Shown here piece by piece: positions 23,097-35,669 of a stretch of DNA of 64,000 bases; the stretch's first letter is position 1, and every line of letters starts with the position of its first letter. The DNA comes from Platerodrilus igneus (taxonomy: Eukaryota; Arthropoda; Insecta; Coleoptera; Lycidae): NCBI GenBank assembly GCA_036346225.1, contig JARFIW010000999.1, positions 6,989,001-7,053,000 of the forward strand, read 5' to 3'. The translations under genes were made by a program, and so were the position numbers. The notes under the pieces were generated by a model. That model was not told the origin of the DNA and ran no database searches. It saw nothing but the letters and a program-made list of their open reading frames with translations.

Positions 23097-24370
23097 TGTA
23101 ACAGTTCGATTTAACTGCTACGAATCTGGACGTTAGGCAACTTTATTCACCTCCATTTAGATTATACGTTAAACGGAAAAGCAAGTTCCTTTGTCTTATG
23201 AGTCGAAATTCTGTTAGGTAGGAATCAAAAGGCATATTTTAGTATTCTGCGCACTTGATAAGATCGGGTTATCTAATTCAACTTTTGGTGGAAGATGGAC
23301 ACGAAGCAGCGTGCTATTTTCCAAACGTTAGTTTGCTTGTTAGAAGCGTTTCTTTTTGAAAATAAATTAAATTGCCGGCTAGGGGTAAGCTGATTTTATT
23401 TATTATACAATGATTTTAAATAAGATTATCTGTTGTAGCAAATTAATTTAATATTTAAAACGTGTTGTTCACTTCAATATGGTTTTGGTTAGATTGCCAT
23501 TTAAGTGAATTTGAATACTTGTTCGAGTATTATAAAACGAATAAATTAGAAATTATCAGCAGAGATATTGAACTAATTTACACTGTTTCTATATCTTGGA
23601 TTGATTCCTGGAAAGCTTGCTTTTTGGATTAAGATTCTTTGGGTTAGAGGATCAGGTGTTCGAGTGTCCGCCATGAGGTCACACCATCTGTTGTTATGTC
23701 CAGTGATCGCGTTTTGCCCTGAAGTGTGTTGAGGTCAAAGACGTTGAAAATACTTTATTCAGGTATTTATGTATATATCCATTTTACATTTTTATAAAAA
23801 ACTTATAATAATTGTTTGTTTCAAATGTGTCTATACTAATTGCATTGTGAAGATGCAATACTTTAATTTATGTTTGAATTAATACGTTCTAAATTTTATC
23901 TTGTAAAACCTCCGGGACATGAGCTCATATCACGACGGTTTATTTTGTTAGCCTTTGCTACACTGTAATTATTTAAAAGAAAAGAAAGAAAATTTACTGA
24001 AGTAAAATTTACAGTTTTGTTAAAGTTCTAAGAGAATTAAAATTGGTTAAATTTTTATTAGTTTTACTAAAATAATTTTGCAGCTTGATTATCTTGTTAG
24101 TTCAATTACAATTATTATACGTATTTATATCACATGTTGTTTTGTCTTATTTCAAACTAAATCAGTGAAGTTTTTGTTGGATAAATTATTTCCATGTGTA
24201 TACTATCGCAGAGATAAAACAAAGAACCCACGGTTTTAACCCTGATGATAAGGTCTCCCAGAAGATTTAAGTAACAAAGTCAATATCTATTAAGAAAGAT
24301 TGAATAGGTGATCATGGTAGAGGTAAGACACATTTACACAAATTAAAGAAGCACGAAAAGGCAAGTTACA
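23097..24370 (+). repeat. 5' LTR of the gypsy element
   Basis: About 1274 bp, TG...CA ends, near-identical to 29886-31166. This LTR would hold the promoter and polyadenylation signal of the element. Confidence 0.95.
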
Positions 24371-24371
24371 C

Positions 24372-24383
24372 ATGGCGCCCAAT
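24372..24383 (+). promoter_or_regulatory. Primer-binding site, tRNA-Lys-like
   Basis: TGGCGCCCAATA starts one or two bases after the 5' LTR end. TGGCGCCC is the usual complement of the 3' end of a tRNA-Lys, so that tRNA is the likely primer. Confidence 0.65.
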
Positions 24384-24997
24384 AATAATTTTGCTACTTA
24401 TTTTTGCGGTGGTTGTCACATGGATTTAAATATTTAATTTAATTTTACAGAAATTAATTTAGAAGTAACTGATTGGTTTTTAATAAGTACAAGTGAATTA
24501 TACAGATGCATATACATGTACCACTGATTTTGATTTGCTATTTAATTAATTGTTTGATGAATATTATTATTTTTTACTACGTATAAAGGTCGCGTAGGTG
24601 GCGTAGTTACCTTTAGCGTTTTATACTAGCACCACAAATCCTTCTAAAAAAAGATTTGGGGAGCGCTATGATAAACTAAAGGATACTGAAAATTGTCCTC
24701 GTGATTACTAGGGATCATTTAATTTGATTTACAAGGGTAGACCCATTGATCATCAACCAAACCTTGATTGGATTTGTTATTTTATAGTATAAATACTATC
24801 AATTACTTAAGCGAAATATAATAACGGAAAGTGGAGTTAATCTGTATTAAATTTTAACTTGAGGATTTCAGCATTATTAGCGAACAAAATTCGTATTTGA
24901 GAAATTAATTTTTAAGCGAAGCTTTTGGATTTATCGAAAATTTCTGTCGTTTAATTGCGTCCTTTTGTTATTTAAATATTTTTGCACTTTATTTATC

Positions 24998-26525
24998 ATG
25001 GCTTGTATTAATTGTCTTTCCACAAAAGAATTGTCTTGGGAATTAGCAATTAGAGGTAAAGCTTGTGATAGTATGCTATTAGAAAATAAAAGGAAACTTT
25101 TGAGAACTTTTATTTCAAAAGAAAAATAGACCCAAAATTAGTTTATAAGTATCCAGAATGTAAATTTGATCCGTCGAACAGCTACATTTCTGTGAGGAAG
25201 CCTTGGAAACTTTACGCCAACCCTTGCTTGAGTTTTTGGACAAACCAACCAAATTAACTAATAAACGCCTTAAAGCTAAACTTCTGCATATTGGTGCCGC
25301 TTGGAATATATAGAAGTAACAGATGAGTTACAACAAAAGTTAATATTTTAAACAGTAAATGTCTGGAATTTTTGGATATGTTAGGTGAGGTTGATTCGAA
25401 ATAATGTTTCAAAATGATTTAGAAACATTTGTGAATTCTCGGATGGAATCTCAAATACAAGAAAGTACGGACATTAACCCTGTAGTTGCTACAGAAGAAA
25501 ATCCACAGCAATCAAGCCCAATAAATAAAACTACAAGTTTAGTTAATACACAAATTTCAATAATCCCAACTGTTAACAAAGAGTCTATTCGAAATTTAGA
25601 AGCAAGATTAGCTAATCTAGAATCACCAATGCAGAATGAACCTGTAACACATCAAATCATTAAATCAAACTTTGTTACACCAATTGCAAAATGGAAAGTT
25701 TGTTTTACTGGCGATACACAGCAATTAGAGTCAATGCATTTCTAGAACGAGTAGAAGAATTGAGAATTGCTAGAGGATTTACGCACCAGCAAGTATTTAA
25801 TAGTGCTATAGATATTCTTGGAGGACAAGCGCTCATTTGGTATAGGTCATTTAAAGGAAAAATTCACTCATGGCTAGAGTTAGAGCAAAAATTAAAGCAA
25901 CATTTTCTGCCAGCGGATTATGATGAAGTATTGTTAGATGAAATACGATCTAGGAAACAAGGGCAAGATGAAAACCTGTAATCTTTATTGCAGCAATGGT
26001 GAACTTGTTTAATAGATTAATCAAAATACCGCCTGAAATAGACCAACTTAGATATATTCGTAAAAATCTTCAACCCTTCTATGCAAGCCACTTAAGTTTA
26101 GAAAAAATAGACAGCATTGATCAATTAATTGAACTCTGCCTTCAACTGGAAAATACAAAGGTACAAAATTTTAAATTTAGAAATAGAGATTTGCCTATAA
26201 ATGCACCATTAGAGCCAGATTTAGCATACCAACCTGTTACAACACAAAAACAAATAAACGCCATAATAAAGAACGAGCAACAACCTCAGTCATCAAAAGA
26301 AGTTTAATGTTCTCCAATAAAAGATTTAATAATAGATCAACTCGGATATCGAAGTTAGCTGATTTGGCATGCTACAATTGCAATGAGAAAGGCCATACCT
26401 ATCACCGTTGTACAAAGGATCGTACACTTTTTTGCTACATTTGCGGAACAAAAGAAGTTACGTACAGTAGTTGTCCCAAATGTGCAAAAAGTTCAAAAAC
26501 GTATAAGAGCCGGTTTCAGTATTAG
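24998..26525 (+). pseudogene. gag of the gypsy element (broken)
   Basis: The likely start at 24998 reads MACINCLSTKELSWELAIRG, the KEL..EL.IRG start of many gypsy gag proteins. After frameshifts the capsid domain follows: LERVEELRIARGFTHQQVF at about 25745, ALIWYRSFKGKI, WLELEQKLKQHFLP, with a stop after GQDENL at 25980. It resumes at 25996-26307. The nucleocapsid has a CCHC knuckle CYNCNEKGHTYHRC at about 26370-26412 and a second Cys-rich segment FCYICGTKE...CPKC. Fragmentation into at least four frames means no intact capsid protein can be made. Confidence 0.82.
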
Positions 26526-26639
26526 CCAACGAAACCATAACTATGGCATTTCGCTAACAGTACAGAATGGAAAAATTGGTTACAACGAATTAGAGATTTT
26601 ACATCAACTACATCCAAAAAATTAACACAATTCTATATA

Positions 26640-29600
26640 CAAAGAAGCAAGACCCAAGACCATTTATTTATGTTCGTATAAAACACAGCCTATCCTAGCG
26701 TTATTGGATACTGGTGCAACTAATACGGTAGTAGGACGTACGGGATTACCTATAATTAAGAATTTAGGATTAAAAATAGAACGACCTGTTGCTCCTACTT
26801 ATCTAGAAACAGCTGATGGTACCAAACAGTGTTCGCTAGGTCAAGTAATTTTGCCTACAGAAATTAATGGAACTACTCATAATATTACAGCTACAATAGC
26901 AAATTCTATTAATGATGCTTTAATATTAGGATCGGATGTCTGTTGTATATTTAAATTACATGCAAATTTTGACAATAACACTTTTTGTATGATAAACGAG
27001 AAACAAATAGTATCAGCACTAGAGCAGAAAATTATAAACACCACAGATGATCTCAGTAGTGATCAAATGTTTCAACTACAGAATATAATGGAAAAATTTA
27101 AATCAATTAGTGGCCAAGAATTAGGAAGAACAAAGAAAGCAGTACATCGAATAGATACAGGGGATGCTGAACCCATAAAACAACGATACCATCCGTTATC
27201 ACCAAATATGTTAGAAACACTAAATAAAGAAATCGATGAAATGTTAAAATTAGGGGTGATAAGACCTTCGCAATCGCCATGGAATTCGCCAATCGTAATG
27301 GTCAAGAAAAAGAATGGAGACATACGGTTATGCTTGACGGAAGAAAACTTAACGCTGTGACAAAAAAGATGCATACGACTTACCGTGCGTTAATGATATA
27401 CTTGATAAATTTAGAGATACTAAATTTCTAACATCGATAGATTTGAAAAAGCTTTCTGGCAAATAGAATTAACACCGAGTCTTGTAAAAACTGCCTTTAC
27501 AGTACCTAGGAGAGGACTTTTGAATTTACTGTATTGGCTTTTGGACTTTGTAATAGTCCCCAAACACTACAACGATTAATGGACAATATCCTAGGACCAC
27601 GTTTTGATAATGTGTTTGTATATTTGGACGATGTAATTATAGCATCTACCACGTTTGAAAGTCATATGAATACACTAAATGATGTTTATCTAGCGCTAAA
27701 AGAAGCTAATTTAATAATTAACTTTGAAAAGTGTGAGTTCTGTAGACCATCGCTGAAATATCTCGGCTATGTAATTGATAGAGAAGGACTTGAACTGATC
27801 CGGAAAAAGTCCAAGCTATAGCAAGTTTTCCAACTCCAACAACTGTCAAATCAATAAAAAGATTTCTAGGAATGGCAGGCTGGTACAGGAGATTTATTTC
27901 CAATTTTTCAACCATAGCTGATCCAATTTTATCGCTTATTAAAGGTCGCTCTAAAAAGCAACACATTAGCTGGAACCAAGAAGCAGAACAAGCCTTCCAA
28001 AATTGAAAGCGTTGTTAATTACCTCGCCGATTTTAACTAGTCCAGACTTCTCACAGAGTTTTATTATACAAACAGATGCGTCAGAAGTTGGTCTTGGGGC
28101 AATCTTATTGCAAGGTGAGGCGAGAACGAAAAAGTAATAGCATATGCAAGCAGGTCACTGACTAAGCAAGAGAGAGCTTACAGTGCCACCGAGAAAGAAT
28201 TGCTGGCAGTAATGTTTGGAGTAGAAAAATATCGTCCTTACATAGAGGGAACAAAGTTTAAAATCATTACTGATCATTACTCTTTAATATGGTTGGACAA
28301 ATTAAAAAGCCCATCCGGAAGGTTACAGAGATGGAGTTTACGACTATCCCAGTTTTCTTATGAAGTTCTTCATCGGAAGGGAAAATTTAATGTGGTTCCC
28401 GATGCACTATCAAGAGCACCAATAATAATAAATCAGATTTCTATACACCAAGACCAGTGTGATCCATGGTATAATAAGATGATGCAAGGAATTCAGAAAA
28501 ATCCTTCAAACTACCCTTCATGGAAAATAGAGAAAAATGTACTTTACAAATATGTTCCCAACAAACACAACATTGTTTCTAATTTGATAGAGTGGAAACA
28601 AGTTCTTCCAAAATATTACAGAGAAGATGTCATTAAACAAAATCATGATGCTCCTACATCCGCTCATCTTGGTACATTTAAAACATGGAACAAGGTCGCC
28701 GAAAGCTATTATTGGCCAAAGATGAAATCAGATATTGCTCGGTATGTCAGAAAATGTCAAATCTGTCTTGCTTCAAAAAGTACTTTACAGTCGAAAAATG
28801 GGTTAATGGGGAAGGAAAGAGAAGTGGAACATCCTTTTCAAATGATATCTATTGATATTATGGGGCCTTTACCCAGATCGAAAAAAGGTAACACATCTAT
28901 TTTAGTGGTTTCTGACTGGTTCACCAAGTATGTACTGATTCACCCTATGAAAAAAGCGACAGCTACCTCGATAAATAATTTTATCGAAAATCAAGTATTT
29001 CTTATATATGGAGTACCGCAAATTATAACGACGGATAATGGATCTCAATTTGTAAGTAAGGCATTCAAGAAATTGATAAAGGAATACCAAGTTCAGAAGG
29101 TTTGGTATAATGCAAACTATCATCTTCAGGTTAACCCTACGGAAAGAGTTAACAGAGTTATCATCACAGCGTTAAGATCATATGTGAAAGATAATCACAG
29201 GCTTTGGGACGAAGAACTGCATAAAGTTGCACATGCTATGAGAAACGCAGTTAGTGAAGTTACTGGTTACACTGCAGCCTTTTTGAATTTTGGTCGCTTC
29301 AATACCTATTTCAGGAGATTATTATGGTAAACTATCTGAGTTTACTGATCAAGATCTTACGGTTCATTCAAGAGAGCAACTGGTAAAAGATCTCAATGAG
29401 CTTTCAGAGCTTTATAATGATGTGGTAGTAAGACTTCATCAGGCTTATGAACGCATAATAAGAAAACTTATGATTTACGGCGTCGGGAAGTGGAGTATAA
29501 TAAAGGAGACTATGTTTGGAAGAAAAACATGGTGCAATCCAAAGCTTCGAAGCTGTATCCCAAAAATTAGCACCTAAATATGTTCGCTGCAAAATCATTG

Positions 29601-29691
29601 AGAAAACTGGAACCGTTACATATCGACTAAGAGACGAAAAAGGAAAGGACATTGGTGTCTGGCACGTGAAGGATCTCAAACCAGATAACTA
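26640..29691 (+). pseudogene. pol of the gypsy element: protease, RT, RNase H, integrase (broken)
   Basis: Protease: LLDTGATNTVVG at 26700 (DTG active site). RT: LGVIRPSQSPWNSPIV at about 27256, a TSIDLKK box at about 27430, FGLCNSPQTLQRLM at 27540, catalytic VYLDDVIIAS at about 27620. RNase H: QTDASEVGLGAIL at about 28072, ATEKELLAV at 28190, TDHYSLIWL at about 28270. Integrase: H2C2 finger (HDAPTSAHLG ... KCQICLAS), D in SIDIMGPLP, D in TTDNGSQFV, E in NPTERVNRV. The tail ends GVWHVKDLKPDN and a stop at 29689-29691. The longest open segments are 26704-27360 and 28200-29330. Frameshifts near 27350, 27450, 27815, 28005, 28115, 29325 and 29570 break the frame. All catalytic residues checked are present. 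Confidence 0.9.
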
Positions 29692-29870
29692 GCGTTATTA
29701 GCTACCGATCTAGCTTTGATTTAGTAGGTAGGCTACTAGGAAGAAATGTCTTTTTTTTAGTGTGGGTTTGCACCTTGCTTTTGCATTAGCCTGGTGGGAC
29801 CCCATGTTCACAGGGAAGTACATATATTTCTAGTTTGTCATCCTAACTTAATTGTATGAGAGTTTCTCAT

Positions 29871-29885
29871 GTGGGAAGGGGGTAG
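29871..29885 (+). promoter_or_regulatory. Polypurine tract of the gypsy element
   Basis: GTGGGAAGGGGGTAG directly precedes the 3' LTR. It is the expected primer site for plus-strand DNA synthesis. Confidence 0.75.
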
Positions 29886-31166
29886 TGTAACAGTTCGATT
29901 TAACTGCTACGAATCTGGACGTTAGGCAACTTTATTCACCTCCATTTAGATTATACGTTAAACGGAAAAGCAAGTTCCTTTGTCTTATGAGTCGAAATTC
30001 TGTTAGGTAGGAATCAAAAGGCATATTTTAGTATTCTGCGCACTTGATAAGATCGGGTTATCTTATTCAACTTTTGGTGGAAGATGGACACGAAGCAGCG
30101 TGCTATTTTCCAAACGTTAGTTTGCTTGTTAGAAGCGTTTCTTTTTGAAAATAAATTAAATTGCCGGCTAGGGGTAAGCTGATTTTATTTATTATACAAT
30201 GATTTTTAAATAAGATTATCTGTTGTAGCAAATTAATTTAATATTTAAAAACGTGTTGTTCACTTCAATATGGTTTTGGTTAGATTGCCATTTAAGTGAA
30301 TTTGAATACTTGTTCGAGTATTATAAAACGAATAAATTAGAAATTATCAGCAGAGATATTGAACTAATTTACACTGTCTATATCTTGGATTGATTCCTGG
30401 AAAGCTTGCTTTTTTTGGATTAAGATTCTTTGGGTTAGAGGATCAGGTGTTCGAGTGTCCGCCATGAGGTCACACCATCTGTTGTTATGTCCAGTGATCG
30501 CGTTTTGCCCTGAAGTGTGTTGAGGTCAAAGACGTTGAAAATACTTTATTCAGGTATTTATGTATATATCCATTTTACATTTTTAAAAAAAAACTTATAA
30601 TAATTGTTTGTTTCGCAAATGTGTCTATACTAATTGCATTGTGAAGATGCAATGCTTTAATTTATGTTTGAATTAATACGTTCTAAATTTTATCTTGTAA
30701 AAACCTCCGGGACATGAGCTCATATCACGACGGTTTATTTTGTTAGCCTTTTGCTACACTGTAATTATTTAAAAGAAAAGAAAGAAAATTTACTGAAGTA
30801 AAATTTACAGTTTTGTTAAAGTTCTAAGAGAATTAAAATTGGTTAAATTTTTATTAGTTTTACTAAAATAATTTTGCAGCTTGATTATATTGTTAGTTCA
30901 ATTACAATTATTATACCTATTTATATCACATGTTGTTTTGTCTTATTTCAAACTAAATCAGTGAAGTTTTTGTTGGATAAATTATTTCCATGTGTATACT
31001 ATCGCAGAGATAAAACAAAGAACCCACGGTTTTAACCCTGATGATAAGGTCTCCCAGAAGATTTAAGTAACAAAGTCAATATCTATTAAGAAAGATTGAA
31101 TAGGTGATCATGGTAGAGGTAAGACACATTTACACAAATTAAAGAAGCACGAAAAGGCAGGTTACA
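29886..31166 (+). repeat. 3' LTR of the gypsy element
   Basis: About 1281 bp. Matches the 5' LTR over its full length, with small differences such as one extra A or T in several homopolymers. Confidence 0.95.
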
Positions 31167-31170
31167 AGTG

Positions 31171-31926
31171 CTGAAGCAAGACGCCTAGCAAGTATTTTTC
31201 CGTCAGATGAACATCTGGTATGTAAATTTGCTTTCGTATATCAGCTGTAGCATGGATATAGCAGACAAATAATTTTTTGTTTAATCACGTGATTTAAACT
31301 TCAAGTTAGGTGAATGACAGACTATATATTTTTCATATTAAACAGCAGGAACCTGTAAATTTTCATTTTGAAATCTTTTTATTAATACATTGAAATTACG
31401 GAAGATGTCATTATGAGATAAGGAAAGTTAAATTCTAGATTTTATGAAAATTGATTTAATTATTTGAAACATGATTTACTCGAATCATTAGAAATTAAAT
31501 TTATACGTTACATATTTCACTAATAGCTGAGTGGAATATTTTTGTGAGGTTATAGTAGTGCTACTCAATCCAACCGAAATTGTTACATATAGTTAATTAT
31601 TCAGAAAGTAAAAATCTTCTTGTGCCTTTCAGCTGGTCACATAGAAAGAAAACCTAATAGGGAAAATCCCTTAATATAAATAAAAAGGCTATAAACTCTC
31701 AGATTGAGTGAAAAAGTTATGAACGAAATCTTGTAAAAGCAAAAGAGAGGCAGAAAAGAAGAAAGTGAAACTAAGTGAATAACAACAAGAGAAAAAAGAA
31801 AATATGATAGACAGTATAGAGCAGAAAAAAAGTAGAAGTATAGAAGTATAGAAGTATAGAAGTCAGATCAATGAAAGAGAAAACACAAAAAATAGGAAAT
31901 TGGTAAGGTATACAGTAAGATCCATA
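31171..31926. other. AT-rich, no gene seen
   Basis: The sequence continues the insertion site of the gypsy element. A small tandem of agtatagaa occurs at 31838-31862. No coding or TE motif was found. Confidence 0.35.
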
Positions 31927-32747
31927 CTGAATGGACCTGCAACTTGAAGTTCCAAAATACTAGAAGGAGTAGAATGCTTGCGTGTTTCAGTGAGCTAAAG
32001 AATCAAACTATAGGTTTAACCAAATAAATGGGGTCTTTAGTGAGGAACCAGAATATGACAAGTCCCCAAAAGAGGGCAGCAGCTCTTTCGGTACTTAGAT
32101 TAGCAGAGACCATAGGAGTCGGTATGGCATTCTAAGAGACACTATTGCAATGAGGCAGGCAATGGGAAATCACTACATTGCCTCCTAAGTAGATGCGTAA
32201 GGAAATTGTTTTAAAATTATGACATCCTCTGTGGTAAAAAATTCCGGAGTTAAAATAGTCCCCCATTCAAATCTCCGGGAGGAGACTACTTTGGAGGATG
32301 TGATCGTCAAGTTTAAAAGAAGAGCAGGGAACGTTTTGTAAGTCAGAGCGTGGAATGACAGAATCATGAACAAAGCAGGCAAGCTAGAAAATATGAAAAC
32401 CGAAATAGATTTGGTGGCCAGAGGCAGGGAACTTTTGGAGCAGAGACCTTAGGGTAATTCATACAGGATATGAGAAAAGAAATTCAGGCGTAGGGATAGT
32501 CAAGCGAAACTGTGTAGAAAACAACTTATAGAAGAACGTAAAAGTACTCATGGTTACATTAAAATCTAAACCGGTAAATATAATAATAATAATACAAGTA
32601 TACATGCCCACCTCTAGCTACAGCGAGGGGGAGATAGAAGTGATCTACAATGGATATAGAAAACATACTAAGATTTGTAAAAGGACATGAAAATTTAATA
32701 ATTGTGGGACATGAACATGAACAAGTTTACTATAACCAGCATAGTTT
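31927..32747 (+). mobile_element. RTE-type LINE fragment, 5' UTR and endonuclease start
   Basis: Collinear with 39116-40000: the same order of phrases aatggacctgcaacttg, gagtagaatgcttgcgtg, gagggcagcagctctttc, gtcccccattcaaatctccggg. The endonuclease coding part (TVIIQVYMPTSSYSD equivalent) is at about 32575-32640. Ends within the endonuclease; frame destroyed. Confidence 0.75.
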
Positions 32748-33189
32748 AACGATAAAGAATATCATTGTTTTAAAATCTTTTAATAGTCATTTTTGCTTTA
32801 TTAATTTAAGTAGATTAGATTAAATAAGAATGTGGCGTGTAAACCTTTTTGTGCAAGAAGATAACTTAAAATTTGATTTAAGTACGGTCAAATTTACATA
32901 AGTCTGGCCACTATAAAAGGATTTATTGAACATAATTGATCAGCTTCGGTTGATTTCGATTTAAAAAGGGATTATTAAAAATTATTCATCTTCATTTCCA
33001 AAAATTTACACCTAGTGTGATTTTACATAAGGAAAGATTTGTAAAAATCTAATTAAAAAGAGAGATTTTAGGGACTCTAATTTAAGTGAGTATCTAGTAG
33101 TTATAGAAATAATTTTGTTAGACTTAAGAAATGCTGACTAATGTTGACTGTGCAAAAAGATATATTGGAAAAAAATATTAAATTGGCAA
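32748..33189. other. AT-rich spacer, nothing recognised
   Basis: No frame or repeat recognised between two RTE fragments. Confidence 0.35.
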
Positions 33190-34065
33190 ATGTTCAAGTG
33201 CTGAGGGAACTTGGCAGCCACAGGCTGCTTACCCTCCCCTCACATACCACTGAATCTCTGTGTAATAGAGTATATAACTAGAAAACAATAGAAGGGGAAC
33301 CGAGCTATATATAGGCTGTTGTGGGAATTTCAGGGAACTATGTAGGCTTGCTCAGAATATAAATAAGTAGAGGTATGCGTCAAACCAGTTTCAAGACTAA
33401 AAACCTAACGACGAAAAAATAAGTGCACTTAAATCTGGTAATTATTATAAACAACTACAGGTGTTGGTTGTGAAATATCTTCAACTACTGTTGATTGTGC
33501 GAAAGGATATATATTGGAGAAACTATTCATTCGAAAAATGTTCACATACCACTGAATATCGGGAACCAAACTACATCTAACAAGAAAGAACAGTGACTAT
33601 GTTCAAAGACAACAAACATAGAAACAAGAAGAAAATTATTGAGAGCATATGTGTGGAGCACAGCATAGTACGTCTATGAAATAGGGTCAGTAGGAAAAGC
33701 AGACAGGAAGAGATAGAAGCCTTTTGGAATGCTGTGCTTCAGATGTATGAGTATGATAGCATACACAGAGAAAGTTAATAACAATAGGTTATAGAAATAG
33801 TAGAGGAAAAACATATTTGTGGAAAATATAAAATTTGGGGAAATAGAAGGGCAGGATACATTTTTGGAGAATAGTATGGGATATATTACAAGCAGGGATA
33901 GGAAAAAAAGAGGTAGAAGTAGACCTAGATCAGACTATCGCAGGCAGATAGTGATAGATGCAGACTGCAAATTTCAGGGAAATGTGTAGGTTAGTTCAGA
34001 ATAGGAAACAATGAAGGTACACGTCTAACTAGTTCTAGGACTGAAGACCTAATGGATGATTCCTA
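33190..34065 (+). mobile_element. RTE-type LINE 3' fragments (two successive tails)
   Basis: 33190-33425 matches the 3' end at 55405-55690 (the cttggcagccacaggctgctta phrase and the frame-end phrase cagggaactatgtaggcttgctcagaat). 33560-34065 repeats the C-terminal coding region, from TTNIETRRKLLRAY at about 33625 to NFREMCRL-like at about 33990, collinear with 57790-58278. Two tails in one orientation suggest overlapping insertions or a tandem rearrangement. Confidence 0.7.
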
Positions 34066-34535
34066 TAAAAGAATGGCCATATGGAAAGAGATAATAGGAA
34101 AAACAATTTTAAACGTATAAAAAATATTTGCACTAAAAGTTGGAGCAAGTCAAAGGCTTTAGAAATATTATTTGGCTCTTATACTGATCAGAAAAATTAA
34201 ACATATTCCACGTTATTAATTGCTTTGCATACAATCTACACTAGTGAAGAATCTGACAGTAAGACAAGCTCAGAAGCAAAAAGTTTATTAAACTGTTTTG
34301 TTAAATTTGAGACAATTATGCTATAAGTCATTTATTAGTGTCTGTTTAAGTATTTAACACCAGTTTGTAACTATTTTCAAACAAAAGGTTGAACTTCCAA
34401 CAAGCTTTTCATATAATGATAAAAAAAATATAAAATCCATGTTTGATCAGTATAATATTGTCGCTGTAGTATTCAAAGATTTGTAAATAGTATTTAATGC
34501 ACAAGAAAATATAATTAATTGTGATATTTAAGACG

Positions 34536-34915
34536 AGGTGAAGCGGACAGGAAAAAGATAGAAGCTTTTTAAATGCGATGCTACAGATGTATGATGAAGA
34601 TCTCATGGACAGACAAAGTTAAAAACAAAGAGGTACAAGAAATAGTAGGTGAAGCAAAAAATATGTAGAAAACGTAAAAAACAACACACAGGATAATCGG
34701 CAACATACTAAGGCATGAAATAGTGTGCAATATATTAGAAGCAGAGATAGGAAAAAGAGAGGTAGAGGTAGATCTAAATCAGACCGTTGCACGCAGATAG
34801 TGCAAAATGCAAACTGGGAATTTTAGGGAAATGTGTAGGTCAGCTCAGAATAGGAAGTGATGGAGGTATGCGTTTAACCAGTTCCAGGACGGAAGACCTA
34901 TTGATGATGGTGTGT
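34536..34915 (+). mobile_element. RTE-type LINE 3' fragment
   Basis: Collinear with 33700-34065: gaagcggacaggaaaaagatagaagc, then tctcatggacagacaaagtt, aggtagaggtagatctaaatcagac and gaaatgtgtaggtcagctcagaatagg. Coding frame lost. The repeat lies immediately left of the Harbinger element. Confidence 0.75.
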
Positions 34916-35165
34916 TAGTGATATCAAAAAAATTATTAGTTACATAACATTTAGGGTGCGTTGTACCAACTCGAGTTAAACCAGAGTTATTTGTAATCCA
35001 GGGTCAAATAGCATAAATGCGTTGTTGTAGTACTAATCCAAGGTTAAACCTAAGTTAGAATTAATCTGCCAATGTTGGGAGTTTAACCCTAGATTAAATA
35101 ATTATAACCTCACTTCTTGGCTTCCATCATATTATATTTTACAGAAATAAATATTTTTTTGTGAC

Positions 35166-35376
35166 ATGGTTTTAATAGGTGCCGAAGGAATCGAAGAACT
35201 TACCGATGACGAAGACTTTCTTGAATTAGTGGACAATGAGCTAAGGGAGCCTCGCGTTAAATGTGAAAGAATTGATCATTTCGAGAAATGGAAAAATTTT
35301 GAGTTTAAACAGCGATTTCGTGTCTCAAAAGTTGTAGCTATATACATAATCGATACAATTAGAACAAGAATTGAGG
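35166..35376 (+). pseudogene. Harbinger transposase N-terminus
   Basis: MVLIGAEGIEELTDDEDF, then FEFKQRFRVSKVVAIYIIDTI: the acidic N-terminus and the RFR.SK helix that precedes the DDE nuclease in Harbinger transposases. Similarity ends at RTRIE (about 35376), where the sequence becomes antisense to the Myb-like gene. The open frame runs on to 35498 by chance. No DDE residues remain. Confidence 0.75.
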
Positions 35377-35669
35377 TGGACCACCTCCAGTACCATACAA
35401 ATACTGTTTGTAATCTGCATACTTTTTGCAGGTACTCTTTTTTAAATTTTTATACTTATTACGCAGAGTCTGAGCATCTCGATAATTCTCTTCGCTAGTT
35501 TGATTGTATAAATCGCACACTTTCGTCCAAGCTTTATTTTTAATTTTGATATTATTGGCATCAGTTTTTTTACTTTCTATCGCGGAAGAGAATTTTTAAC
35601 TGTTGTTAAAAGTAATATGTTTTCTTTGTCCCAAAAATTATCTGCACGGTTTCTTTTATCGCTGGTCAT
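35370..35669 (-). pseudogene. Harbinger accessory Myb/SANT-like DNA-binding protein
   Basis: On the - strand from ATG at 35669: MTSDKRNRADNFW ... ENILLLTTVKNS, then after a frameshift ESKKTDANNIKIKNKAWTKV, LRNKYKNLKKS and YGTGGGP. The K[T/K]DA...KN.AW..V and GGGP signatures belong to the Myb/SANT (MADF-like) second protein of PIF/Harbinger elements. In those elements this protein helps the transposase enter the nucleus and bind the termini. Truncated at about 35370 at the deletion junction. Confidence 0.72.

Larger units (their letters stand above)
23097..31166 (+). mobile_element. Full-length Ty3/gypsy LTR retrotransposon (about 8.07 kb)
   Basis: Complete structure: 5' LTR 23097-24370, primer-binding site, gag, protease, RT, RNase H, integrase, polypurine tract and 3' LTR 29886-31166, flanked by the 4-bp duplication AGTG (23093-23096 and 31167-31170). 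The LTRs begin TGTAAC and end GTTACA. They differ only at a handful of single bases and homopolymer lengths, so the insertion is recent. The gag and pol frames are nevertheless cut by many frameshifts. It has no env-like frame. It sits in the large intron of the C2CD3-like gene, on the opposite strand to that gene. Confidence 0.93.
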
